A DNA stretch of 7,381 nt from Candidatus Poribacteria bacterium. Lineage in GTDB: Bacteria; Poribacteria; WGA-4E; WGA-3G. Of the stretch, positions 1 through 6,201 are shown piece after piece. The DNA is taken from the NCBI GenBank assembly GCA_028818995.1, contig JAPPMR010000671.1, forward strand, positions 5,447 through 12,827, given 5' to 3'. Numbering within the stretch: the stretch's first letter is position 1; each line of letters opens with the position of its first letter. The translations under genes and the position numbers were made by a program. The notes beneath the pieces are model-generated. The model saw only the letters and a program-made list of their open reading frames with translations. It did not search any database and was not told the origin of the DNA.

Positions 1-3000
1 ACAGACGATAAACCCGGCACTTCAAACTCAAGACGGAATGGGTAGGGAACCGCACCTTGTGCCGTATTGCCCGCTATATCTTGAGGCGTTATGGACAATG
101 CATACTCGCCACTTTGTGTCAGGGAAACAAAACGAACTATCAACTGAGAGCCTTCAGTATTTTCTTGGGTGACGGCAATCTGTTGATCGTTTGGTCCTGT
201 CAACACAAATCTGCTATTTTCAAAGTCAGTGCGCGTGGCATCAGTGAACTCAACCGTGAAACTGCTGATAGATTCAGAAATCTCAGTAACCTCATAAGGT
301 GTAAGTTCTACTGAAGCATCAGTCGTGTTCGCTTTCACAGACGATAAACCCGGCACTTCAAACTCAAGACGGAATGGGTAGGGAACCGCACTTTGTGCGG
401 TATTGCCTGCTCTATCTTGTGGTGTGACAGTAAGTGTATAGAGTCCACTTTGTATCAAGGAAACAAAACGAACCACTAACTGAGCGTTTTCGTTGTTTTC
501 TTGCGTGACAGGTATCTGCTGTTCATTTGGTCCAGTCAGTGTTACGCTTGTATTTTCAAAGTCAATCTGCGTAGTATCTGTGAACTGAAGCGTGAAGCTG
601 TTGATAGATTCAGAGATTTCGGTAGTCTCGTAAGGTGTGAGTTCTACGGAAGTATCTGCTGTGTTTGCTTGCACAGAAGATAGACCCGGCACTTCAAACT
701 CAAGACGGAATGGGTAGGACACTGCCCCTTGTGCAGCATTCCCCGCTTTATCTTGTGGTGTTACGAAAAGTGTATACAAGCCGCCATGTGTTAGAGAGAC
801 GAAACTCGCTGTTAGTTGATCAATACCGTTATTTTCTAAAGTAAGCGGAATCGCAGCGTCATCCGGACCTATTAGCCTAATCACCGTATTTTCAAAGTCA
901 ACCTGGGTCGCCTCTACAAAATTTAAGGTGAGTTGGTTGATAGACTCAGACAGATCCGTAACTTGATAAGGTGTTAGGTCTAAAGGTGTCTCGGTGTTTA
1001 AAGTGACTGAAGATAAACTCGGTACTTGTGAATCATAAAAAATGTTGTGAACTGCCTGATGTGGATTACCTGCTTTGTCAACGAGATTAACCGCCAGCGT
1101 GTATTCTCCATCAGCACTGCCATCTGTTGGTAAAGGCGCTGAAAGCGTAAAAAAGACTTGGTTTACTCCATCATGTGTTATTTGCCCTTGCACCGCTTCA
1201 CCATCTTTGTTTTGTAGTTCAATTGTTTGATCGTCAAGTCCAAGCAGTGCTGGCCCAACATCTTCAACGGTAAGTTGGAATTGTGTCAAACTACCAATAT
1301 AAGAGATCGGTTGATGAAGTGTTATAGGTGTAGCCGCCGTTATGCGGGGTTCCTGCGTATCATATATGAATGAGCGATATGCAACATCACCCGTACGACC
1401 GGCTTTATCTACTGGTGTGACAGCAACAGTGTATTTTCCATCAGCACTGCCGTCAATTGGAAGTGCTGTAGGAGTCCAAGTCAACTGATTTGTCCCATTG
1501 GAAGTCGTAGTCCCGGATATCGGAAGCCCTTCTGCATTACTGACGACAATGGTTGATCCGTCATTACCTAATGCTAACCCGACTCCGGTTGGTTCTGTGA
1601 ATGTAGCGACGATCTCAACATCAACATTATTGACGTATATAGGTGCACCGAGTTTGCCATCAATTAGGACTGAACTAACTGCTGGCAGGACGATGTCAAG
1701 TCGAAACCGGTATTGAGTGGCACTCTGGGCGATATTACCCGATTTATCCTGTGGTGTGACAGAAAGAGTGTAGAGACCGCTTTGTGTTAAAGAAATAAAA
1801 TGGACTATTAACTGCAAGTTTTCATTGTTTTCTTGGGTGATGGAAATTTCTTGTGCATCTGGTCCTGTCAACACTACTCTGGTATTTTCGGAGTCAATCT
1901 GTGTAGCATCCGTGAAGTCAAGTGTCAGGCTGTCAATAGGCGCAGAAATTTCAACAATTTCATGTCGGAGAAGTTCTACCGAAGTATCTATTGTGTTTGC
2001 TTTCACAGAAGATAGTCCAGGCACTTCAAACTGAAGTTGGAACGGGTAGGACACTGCACCTTGTGCGGTATTGCCTGCTATATCCCGAGGTGTTACTGAC
2101 AATGTATACAAACCACCCTGTGTGAGAGAGACAAAACTTGCTGTCACTTGGTCAACACCGTTGTTTTCTAAGGCGAGCGGAATCACAGTGTTATTCGGAC
2201 CTCTTAGACTAATCACCGTATTTTCAAAGTCAACCCGTGTCGCCTCTACAAAATTTAGCGTAAGTTTGTTGATAGATTCAGATACATCCGTAAGTTGATA
2301 AGGTGTTAGGTTTACTGGAGTTTCGGTATTCAAAGATACTGAAGATAAGTGCGGTACTTGAGAATCATAATAAATGTCGTGTTCAACCCGATACGGATTA
2401 CCTGCTTTGTCAACGAGGCTAACCGTCAAAGTGTATTCTCCATCAGCACTACCATCAGTCGGTAAAGGCACAGAAAGAGTGAAGAAGAGTTGGTTTATAC
2501 CGTCATGTGTTATTTGTCCTTCAACCGCTTCACCATCTTTCTTTTTCAGTTCAATTGTCTGATCGTCAAGTTCGAGCGATGCTGGACCAACATCTTCAAC
2601 GGTGAGTTGTAACCCCGTCAAACTTTCTCCGATATAAGAGATCGGTTGATGCAACGTTACGCGTGTAGCAGCAGTAATTCGGGGTTCTTGTGTATCAAAT
2701 ATGAATGCTCGATACGCAACGTCCCCTGTACGTCCCGCTTTATCTACTGGTGTGACAGCAACAGTGTAACTTCCATCAGCACTCCCGTCAGTTGGAAGTG
2801 CTATCGGTCGCCAAATTAGTTGATTATCGCCTTTGGTTGTTATGACTCCAGGCACCGGTAGTCCACTGGCACTCGTTACAACGATGTTGGATTCGTCTTC
2901 TCCTACCGCTATACCAATTCCTGTGGTATCTGCTAACGTTGCTATAATCTCCCCAGCGCTACCGTTCACATAGACAACAGCTCCACTCTGACCACCAATT

Positions 3001-5855
3001 AAAACCGATGCAACAACAGGTACGGCGATGTCCAAATGGAACCTATAGATAAACGGAGTTTCGGAAACATTACCTATATTGTCTCTTGGTGTAACCGTAA
3101 GGATATATGTTCCGAGTTTCGCCAAGTTTTGGAAATTAAGCGTCAATAAGCCTGCACCGTCATTACTTCGGTGAAGGGCGATTTCTGTCCCATCTGGTCC
3201 CGTTAAAGAGACTTCTGTGTTTTCAAAGTCAACGTCAGTTTTTTCAAATGCAACGGTTATCTGAGAGAACGAATCGGTAACGTCTGTAGCACTGTCAAGT
3301 GAAAGTTGGAATTGTGGGTCGGTTCCAACTTTAACCGTGTCAATTGCCGGGAATTGGGTATCCAATATAAGAGGAAAACTCTGTGTAAATCGATTTCCAG
3401 AAAAATCCACAAAGGTTGCGGTCATGGTATATTCGCCATCTGCGGTGCCGTTTCGTGGAATTGTTGCTTCGGTACTCCAAGTTAACTGATTGTTTGCTGC
3501 GTCAGCTTCAACTTTTGATTGTGGAACAATAAGACCTTGTGCATTTCTGACGGTGATTGTTGAGGCATCAAAGTTGATACCTGAACCTATATAATTAACA
3601 ATTTCTACTGTAATATTACTCAAATTACTGACAGTTCCAGTTTCCGGAGTCACTAATTGCACTCGTGGCTGTGTCTGGCTAACCAGATAGAATTGGCGTC
3701 GGACAACTGCCCCGATATTTCCCGCAAGGTCAGTCGGAGTTACTTCAATTGTGTAAGTACCATCATCTGAACCGTCTAATGCAATCGGCTGCAAAAGTGC
3801 AAGTGTAGCAGTATCTGTGCCATTATTTGAAATATTTACCGAAATTTCAACTTGATTCCCTTCAGCACCACGTATTAGTCGGAATGTACTACGTCTGAAA
3901 TCAATACCACTGGTTGTTTCATTAAGTTTGATCGTAACTTCAGATAAATTAGAAACGGTCTGATTAGCGGCAGGAACTGTCGTATTAAGTGTTGGAAGTT
4001 GTGTGTCGTAGATAACTTGGTACGTGTAGGTTTTGGTATTTCCGAGAGAATCTGTCGCCTTGACATTAAGTATATAGTTTCCATCCTGACTTCCATCTGT
4101 TTTCAGGATCGGCGAATCCAAAATGTAAGTGAGTTCGTTGTTATTTCTGTCTGGAAATGATTGACCGGAGATAGCATTAATACTGCCATCTGGATTAGGC
4201 GTTCCAAAAACAATACGAGTAGGCTCATGGTCACCTGAAAAGACAACGCCAGTTCCAAATTCACCATCATTGAAGGTAGCAATAAACTGATTAAGGGGAA
4301 GATTATGATAAACAGTATTTCCTAAGATAGAAAAAGGTTCACCATCCTGTACCGGTTTGAGTGAGACGAGTTCCGGTGCCAGATTATCAAATAGAAACGA
4401 GATTTGAATTGGTGAGGTGCTATTTCCTGCTTTATCTGTTCCGACAATTTCAACAGTATATTGACCATCTTGGAGTCCATCTTTTGCTGACAAGGGCGAG
4501 AACAAGCGCCACCGTATTTTATTATCGCCAGGACGAGTTTGCTGCCCGAGTATGACATTTCCATCGGGCCCTCTCAGATGTATTGATGAATTATCCAGGT
4601 TAAGTTCAATATTATCTTCTAACGCCGCTTCAACAAAATTTGTTAATCCTTTGAGACCGCTACCGGAAACAAACTCACCTTTATTGGTTGCCACACTTTT
4701 TAAGGTTGGTGCAGCGTTATCAAAGGTAAATTTAGTCTGCCTTGAGGTGACGTTTCCTACGTTATCGGCTATAGAAACGGAAACTTCATAACTTCCATTT
4801 TCTGTTAATTCGTCAAGGGGATTACTTAGTGAAAACGTGGCTCTATTTCCGTAAGTTAATGTGCCGTTTATGTCTATACCATCAACACGCTTAATCTGTA
4901 TTTCTGTATCACTGCCAGTGAAATCAATACCTGTGCCTTCACCATCGTCTGCAGTGAAACTGATCGTCGGAATTGACGCGTTCAGAAACATACCATCTAC
5001 AAGTGATATTGAATCGCTTAGGAATATACCTGTGATACGAGGTTCAGTTGAGTCAATTGTAATAGTTTCTGTTTTAGCCGTGGTTGCTTCATTTCCCCCA
5101 TTGTCTTTTACCCATAGTTTCAACGTGTATTGCCCATCGGCAAATCGGTTGGCGGTACTGTCTGCACCATTCCAATTGTAAGTATGATTTCCACGCTCGC
5201 TGCTCACTTCAATCGGACGGCCAATTGTGGCGTCTCCGGGGGCTCTCTGGAATTCCAACTGTGCCCTGGTAGCATTCTCGCTTAAACTGTAGTAAACAGG
5301 AATAGTGTCTAACACCGGCGAAAACGCATTATCCCCAATACCTATTGTAATCTTTGGGGCAGTAGTGTCTAATGTTGCATTTACCTCTAATTCTCCTCTT
5401 TCCGGAGCTGGAACAGGGATACCACCTGGTTGCGTCAGCTCAACTTTGATCGTGTATTCTCCATCTGCAAGTTTTTTACGCTGGTCACCACTTCCGACTC
5501 TCCCATCCCATTCTACTCGTACAGTCTGATTGTTCGTTAATTGACTATCTGGTCCAGGACCGGTGAAAATTGTTTGACCATTCGCTAAAATCTTATATGC
5601 ATAAGTTTGGCCAACAGCACCATCATCGCCGGTTTCAAAGGTGATCTCCAACTTTTCCTCTTCACCGTTAAATACTGTATCTCCGTTTGCATCTACGGAG
5701 AGGCTTAAAAGACCTGCCCAAGCGGCAGGTTGTATAAATAACAGTGCAACAAACAATTGAAAAATGAGAAAGGTTGTCCAACGAAAACCGAACGACAATT
5801 TAGTATTCTTTTTCTTATAACATAGAGCAGATAAACTATTTTTAATTTTTGACAC
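1..5855 (-). CDS. Giant secreted protein of tandem bacterial Ig-like modules (partial, C-terminus outside window)
   Basis: The frame stays open from a GTG at 5855 to the left edge, giving at least 1951 codons with no stop; I translated it across its whole length. An in-frame TAG lies 36 nt upstream of the GTG with no ATG, GTG or TTG between, so GTG is the first usable start; GGGGG sits 7 nt before it. Residues 1-47 form a signal peptide. After it come about 17 modules: 1-2 are FlgD-like Ig (W-[DN]-G then DG-x-Y), and 3-17 carry Y-x-[LV]-x-V ... D-x-[AS]-G-N followed by a D-x-x-x-P linker. I saw no cysteine after residue 12, as is common in extracellular repeat proteins. By family knowledge such stalks are secreted or surface adhesins or matrix proteins, but no ligand-binding, catalytic or anchoring domain is visible here, so the role is inferred only. 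The missing C-terminus would probably hold the anchor or secretion signal. Confidence 0.93.
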   Translation of the reverse strand, partial: MSKIKNSLSALCYKKKNTKLSFGFRWTTFLIFQLFVALLFIQPAAWAGLLSLSVDANGDTVFNGEEEKLEITFETGDDGAVGQTYAYKILANGQTIFTGPGPDSQLTNNQTVRVEWDGRVGSGDQRKKLADGEYTIKVELTQPGGIPVPAPERGELEVNATLDTTAPKITIGIGDNAFSPVLDTIPVYYSLSENATRAQLEFQRAPGDATIGRPIEVSSERGNHTYNWNGADSTANRFADGQYTLKLWVKDNGGNEATTAKTETITIDSTEPRITGIFLSDSISLVDGMFLNASIPTISFTADDGEGTGIDFTGSDTEIQIKRVDGIDINGTLTYGNRATFSLSNPLDELTENGSYEVSVSIADNVGNVTSRQTKFTFDNAAPTLKSVATNKGEFVSGSGLKGLTNFVEAALEDNIELNLDNSSIHLRGPDGNVILGQQTRPGDNKIRWRLFSPLSAKDGLQDGQYTVEIVGTDKAGNSTSPIQISFLFDNLAPELVSLKPVQDGEPFSILGNTVYHNLPLNQFIATFNDGEFGTGVVFSGDHEPTRIVFGTPNPDGSINAISGQSFPDRNNNELTYILDSPILKTDGSQDGNYILNVKATDSLGNTKTYTYQVIYDTQLPTLNTTVPAANQTVSNLSEVTIKLNETTSGIDFRRSTFRLIRGAEGNQVEISVNISNNGTDTATLALLQPIALDGSDDGTYTIEVTPTDLAGNIGAVVRRQFYLVSQTQPRVQLVTPETGTVSNLSNITVEIVNYIGSGINFDASTITVRNAQGLIVPQSKVEADAANNQLTWSTEATIPRNGTADGEYTMTATFVDFSGNRFTQSFPLILDTQFPAIDTVKVGTDPQFQLSLDSATDVTDSFSQITVAFEKTDVDFENTEVSLTGPDGTEIALHRSNDGAGLLTLNFQNLAKLGTYILTVTPRDNIGNVSETPFIYRFHLDIAVPVVASVLIGGQSGAVVYVNGSAGEIIATLADTTGIGIAVGEDESNIVVTSASGLPVPGVITTKGDNQLIWRPIALPTDGSADGSYTVAVTPVDKAGRTGDVAYRAFIFDTQEPRITAATRVTLHQPISYIGESLTGLQLTVEDVGPASLELDDQTIELKKKDGEAVEGQITHDGINQLFFTLSVPLPTDGSADGEYTLTVSLVDKAGNPYRVEHDIYYDSQVPHLSSVSLNTETPVNLTPYQLTDVSESINKLTLNFVEATRVDFENTVISLRGPNNTVIPLALENNGVDQVTASFVSLTQGGLYTLSVTPRDIAGNTAQGAVSYPFQLQFEVPGLSSVKANTIDTSVELLRHEIVEISAPIDSLTLDFTDATQIDSENTRVVLTGPDAQEISITQENNENLQLIVHFISLTQSGLYTLSVTPQDKSGNIAQSATQYRFRLDIVLPAVSSVLIDGKLGAPIYVNNVDVEIVATFTEPTGVGLALGNDGSTIVVSNAEGLPISGTTTSNGTNQLTWTPTALPIDGSADGKYTVAVTPVDKAGRTGDVAYRSFIYDTQEPRITAATPITLHQPISYIGSLTQFQLTVEDVGPALLGLDDQTIELQNKDGEAVQGQITHDGVNQVFFTLSAPLPTDGSADGEYTLAVNLVDKAGNPHQAVHNIFYDSQVPSLSSVTLNTETPLDLTPYQVTDLSESINQLTLNFVEATQVDFENTVIRLIGPDDAAIPLTLENNGIDQLTASFVSLTHGGLYTLFVTPQDKAGNAAQGAVSYPFRLEFEVPGLSSVQANTADTSVELTPYETTEISESINSFTLQFTDTTQIDFENTSVTLTGPNEQQIPVTQENNENAQLVVRFVSLIQSGLYTLTVTPQDRAGNTAQSAVPYPFRLEFEVPGLSSVKANTTDASVELTPYEVTEISESISSFTVEFTDATRTDFENSRFVLTGPNDQQIAVTQENTEGSQLIVRFVSLTQSGEYALSITPQDIAGNTAQGAVPYPFRLEFEVPGLSS
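3..338 (-). repeat. Module D'': additional tandem copy of D' (residues 1840-1951)
   Basis: This is a 336-bp (112-codon) unit directly following D' with the same 336-bp period. Bases 1-55 are identical to 337-391. The protein starts V-K-A-N-T-T-D, has T-D-F-E-N-S and L-T-G-P-N-D, and ends F-R-L-E-F-E-V-P-G-L-S-S. The window edge falls within 2 bases of the next module start, so further modules probably follow. This is the youngest-looking duplication in the gene. Confidence 0.93.
339..1664 (-). repeat. Higher-order repeat copy 2: modules A'-B'-C'-D' (residues 1398-1839)
   Basis: This is the second copy of the four-module block, 1326 bp: A' 1329-1664, B' 1002-1328, C' 675-1001 and D' 339-674. 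Corresponding points lie 1335 bp from copy 1 in A/A' and 1332 bp from it in C/C' and D/D'. The shift comes from one Glu codon in B (Y-I-G-E-S-L-T) that B' lacks (Y-I-G-S-L-T). Copy similarity is visible in the DNA, for example around 1062-1145 and 2394-2477. Confidence 0.93.
1665..2999 (-). repeat. Higher-order repeat copy 1: modules A-B-C-D (residues 953-1397)
   Basis: The block is 1335 bp (445 codons): A 2664-2999, B 2334-2663, C 2007-2333 and D 1665-2006. A and B share L-P-T-D-G-S-A-D-G-x-Y-T and V-D-K-A-G-[RN]. B starts with L-H-Q-P-I-S-Y-I-G. C starts L-N-T-E-T-P and has V-D-F-E-N-T. D starts V-K-A-N-T and has I-D-S-E-N-T and V-T-P-Q-D-K-S-G-N. The same order recurs in the next block. 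All module length differences are multiples of three, so the frame is kept. Confidence 0.93.
3000..3662 (-). repeat. Modules 7-8: intermediate Ig-like pair (residues 732-952)
   Basis: Module 7 (732-840) resembles the later A type: an I-G-S-G-I-N-F-D start, L-T-W then D-G-E-Y-T-M-T-A-T-F-V-D-F-S-G-N. Module 8 (841-952) resembles the later C/D type: V-D-F-E-N-T, L-T-G-P-D-G and G-T-Y-I-L-T-V-T-P-R-D-N-I-G-N. Together they look like an earlier A-plus-D pair from which the four-module block downstream may descend. Their divergence lies between that of modules 3-6 and the nearly identical copies further downstream. Confidence 0.75.
3663..5033 (-). repeat. Modules 3-6: divergent bacterial Ig-like domains (residues about 275-731)
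   Basis: These four modules are recognisable mainly by their final strands: Y-E-V-S-V-S-I-A-D-N-V-G-N (module 3), Y-T-V-E-I-V-G-T-D-K-A-G-N (4), Y-I-L-N-V-K-A-T-D-S-L-G-N (5) and Y-T-I-E-V-T-P-T-D-L-A-G-N (6). Modules 3-5 are followed by F-D-N-x-A-P or Y-D-T-Q-x-P linkers. Modules 4-6 carry D-G-L-Q-D-G, D-G-S-Q-D-G and D-G-S-D-D-G just before the Y strand. Module 5 is the longest at about 128 residues. They share little else, so they are old copies compared with those further downstream. Confidence 0.75.
5034..5714 (-). other. Modules 1-2: FlgD-like Ig domains (residues 48-about 274)
   Basis: Module 1 (about 48-167) opens with D-A-N-G-D-T-V-F-N-G-E-E at 55-66 and has V-E-W-D-G and L-A-D-G-E-Y-T-I-K-V-E-L. 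Module 2 (about 168-272) has Y-N-W-N-G and F-A-D-G-Q-Y-T-L-K-L-W-V-K-D. The pairing of W-[DN]-G with a later DG-x-Y beta-strand is typical of the FlgD-type Ig fold found at the ends of many secreted bacterial proteins. The opening D-x-N-x-D-x-x-F-x-x-x-E also fits an EF-hand-like calcium loop, although FlgD-type modules often start with a related N-G-D-G turn. Both modules are well diverged from the downstream repeats. Confidence 0.65.
5712..5730 (-). other. Terminator-like hairpin inside the signal-peptide codons
   Basis: Read on the minus strand, ACCTGCC-GCTTG-GGCAGGT forms a perfect 7-bp stem with a 5-nt loop and is followed directly by CTTTT. It covers codons about 42-48 (Q-P-A-A-W-A-G). 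The shape is that of a short intrinsic terminator or pause site located about 125-145 nt into the gene. It may be a chance result of codon choice for the A-x-A site. Confidence 0.4.
5715..5855 (-). other. Signal peptide of the giant Ig-like protein
   Basis: Residues 1-47. The n-region is unusually long (about 25 residues) and basic, with K3, K5, K14-K16, K19 and R25. The hydrophobic core WTTFLIFQLFVALLFIQ spans 26-42, and P-A-A-W-A | G gives a good A-x-A-type signal peptidase I site after A47. No lipobox cysteine follows the core, so a lipoprotein is unlikely. The mature chain would start G-L-L-S-L-S-V. This places the protein across the inner membrane. Whether it reaches the cell surface cannot be told without the C-terminus. 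An internal start (TTG at codon 20) would give a more usual n-region and cannot be excluded. Confidence 0.85.
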
Positions 5856-5862
5856 GCGTATT

Positions 5863-5867
5863 CCCCC
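5863..5867 (-). promoter_or_regulatory. Ribosome binding site of the giant gene
   Basis: GGGGG followed by AATACGC and then GTG gives a 7-nt spacer. It is purine-rich and well placed, and decides for the GTG at 5855. It is an imperfect Shine-Dalgarno (no GGAGG). Confidence 0.55.
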
Positions 5868-5873
5868 GCTACC

Positions 5874-5899
5874 GCGAAGTTTAGTCTATTTAACTTCGC
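5874..5899 (-). promoter_or_regulatory. 5'-leader stem-loop just upstream of the giant gene's RBS
   Basis: GCGAAGTT (5874-5881) pairs perfectly with AACTTCGC (5892-5899), an 8-bp stem with a 10-nt loop. It ends 6 nt before the G-run of the ribosome binding site and 18 nt before the start codon. As RNA it could stabilise the message or affect ribosome access. As DNA it could be a protein-binding site. Confidence 0.55.
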
Positions 5900-5958
5900 A
5901 TGGAATTCACAAGTATTAATTTCTTATTAGCACAGATAACATTCAACACAACATTGAC

Positions 5959-5988
5959 TCGCATCAACCCAATAGCACAATGATGCGA
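5959..5988. promoter_or_regulatory. Operator-like 8-bp inverted repeat
   Basis: TCGCATCA (5959-5966) and TGATGCGA (5981-5988) are perfect inverted arms separated by 14 bp. The spacing puts the arm centres 22 bp apart, about two helical turns, which suits a dimeric regulator. The site lies about 105-135 bp upstream of the giant gene. No regulator gene is in the window. Confidence 0.4.
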
Positions 5989-6086
5989 TGTTTCACAGTG
6001 TTGGTACGTCCCTATATCTATGTTTTTGAGATTTATAACAGATAAGGTGATTATTTAACTGATATATTAGACGCAATATTTTTAAT

Positions 6087-6104
6087 TAGGTTGATTAAAA
6101 CCTA
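6087..6104. other. Small AT-rich inverted repeat in the intergenic region
   Basis: TAGGTT (6087-6092) and AACCTA (6099-6104) form a 6-bp stem with a 6-nt loop. It overlaps a second AT-only pairing (TTTTAAT at 6080-6086 with ATTAAAA at 6094-6100). On the minus strand it is followed by AATTAAAAATATT, so it is not a convincing terminator. Confidence 0.3.
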
Positions 6105-6134
6105 CTCATTAGTACCTGCATGACTGATTTTTCG

Positions 6135-6157
6135 TGGGCAGGTCCGCAACCTGCCCA
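6135..6157. other. GC-rich stem-loop downstream of the dehydrogenase gene
   Basis: TGGGCAGGT (6135-6143) pairs perfectly with ACCTGCCCA (6149-6157), a 9-bp stem with a 5-nt loop. It starts 44 bp after the dehydrogenase stop and is the most likely 3' end structure of that message. The minus-strand transcript continues CGAAAAAU, not a U-run, so it is not a canonical intrinsic terminator for that gene. Read on the plus strand it is followed by a weakly T-rich stretch. It could be a 3'-end stabiliser or a dispersed palindromic repeat. Confidence 0.5.
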
Positions 6158-6201
6158 TATATTTGTTTACAACATGTGGAGTGAACCTACAACTTTAATA
6201 A

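Larger units (their letters stand above)
5856..6201. other. 346-bp intergenic region without a gene
   Basis: The region is AT-rich and separates two co-directional genes. It contains the stem-loops at 6135-6157 and 6087-6104, the inverted repeat at 5959-5988 and the leader hairpin at 5874-5899. I see no ORF or tRNA. Possible minus-strand promoter elements exist (for example TTGTGT, 16 bp, TAATAA between about 5918 and 5945), but the -35 is poor, so I do not call a promoter. The length and content suggest the giant gene has its own promoter here. Confidence 0.6.

Noticed and set aside
57..314. Plus-strand ORF whose peptide resembles those at 501-683 and 1833-2015 (W-S-[CS]-Q-[HC] ... I-F-x-V)
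   Set aside because: These similar peptides are antisense shadows of the D modules. They repeat only because the coding strand repeats; none has a convincing ribosome binding site.
1..2999. Possible CRISPR array or short tandem repeat
   Set aside because: The repeat units are 327-342 bp, protein-coding in one frame and diverged in a protein-like way. No short direct repeats with unique spacers are present.
4861..5181. 106-codon plus-strand ORF
   Set aside because: It lies wholly inside the continuous minus-strand frame (modules 2-3), shows no recognisable domain, and its residue make-up reflects the opposite strand.
5918..5945. Sigma70-type promoter for the giant gene (TTGTGT, 16 bp, TAATAA on the minus strand)
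   Set aside because: The -35 matches only three consensus positions and similar matches are expected by chance in such AT-rich sequence.
6135..6157. Classical intrinsic terminator for the oxidoreductase
   Set aside because: The stem is good, but the minus-strand transcript continues CGAAAAAU instead of a U-run, so I list it only as a stem-loop.
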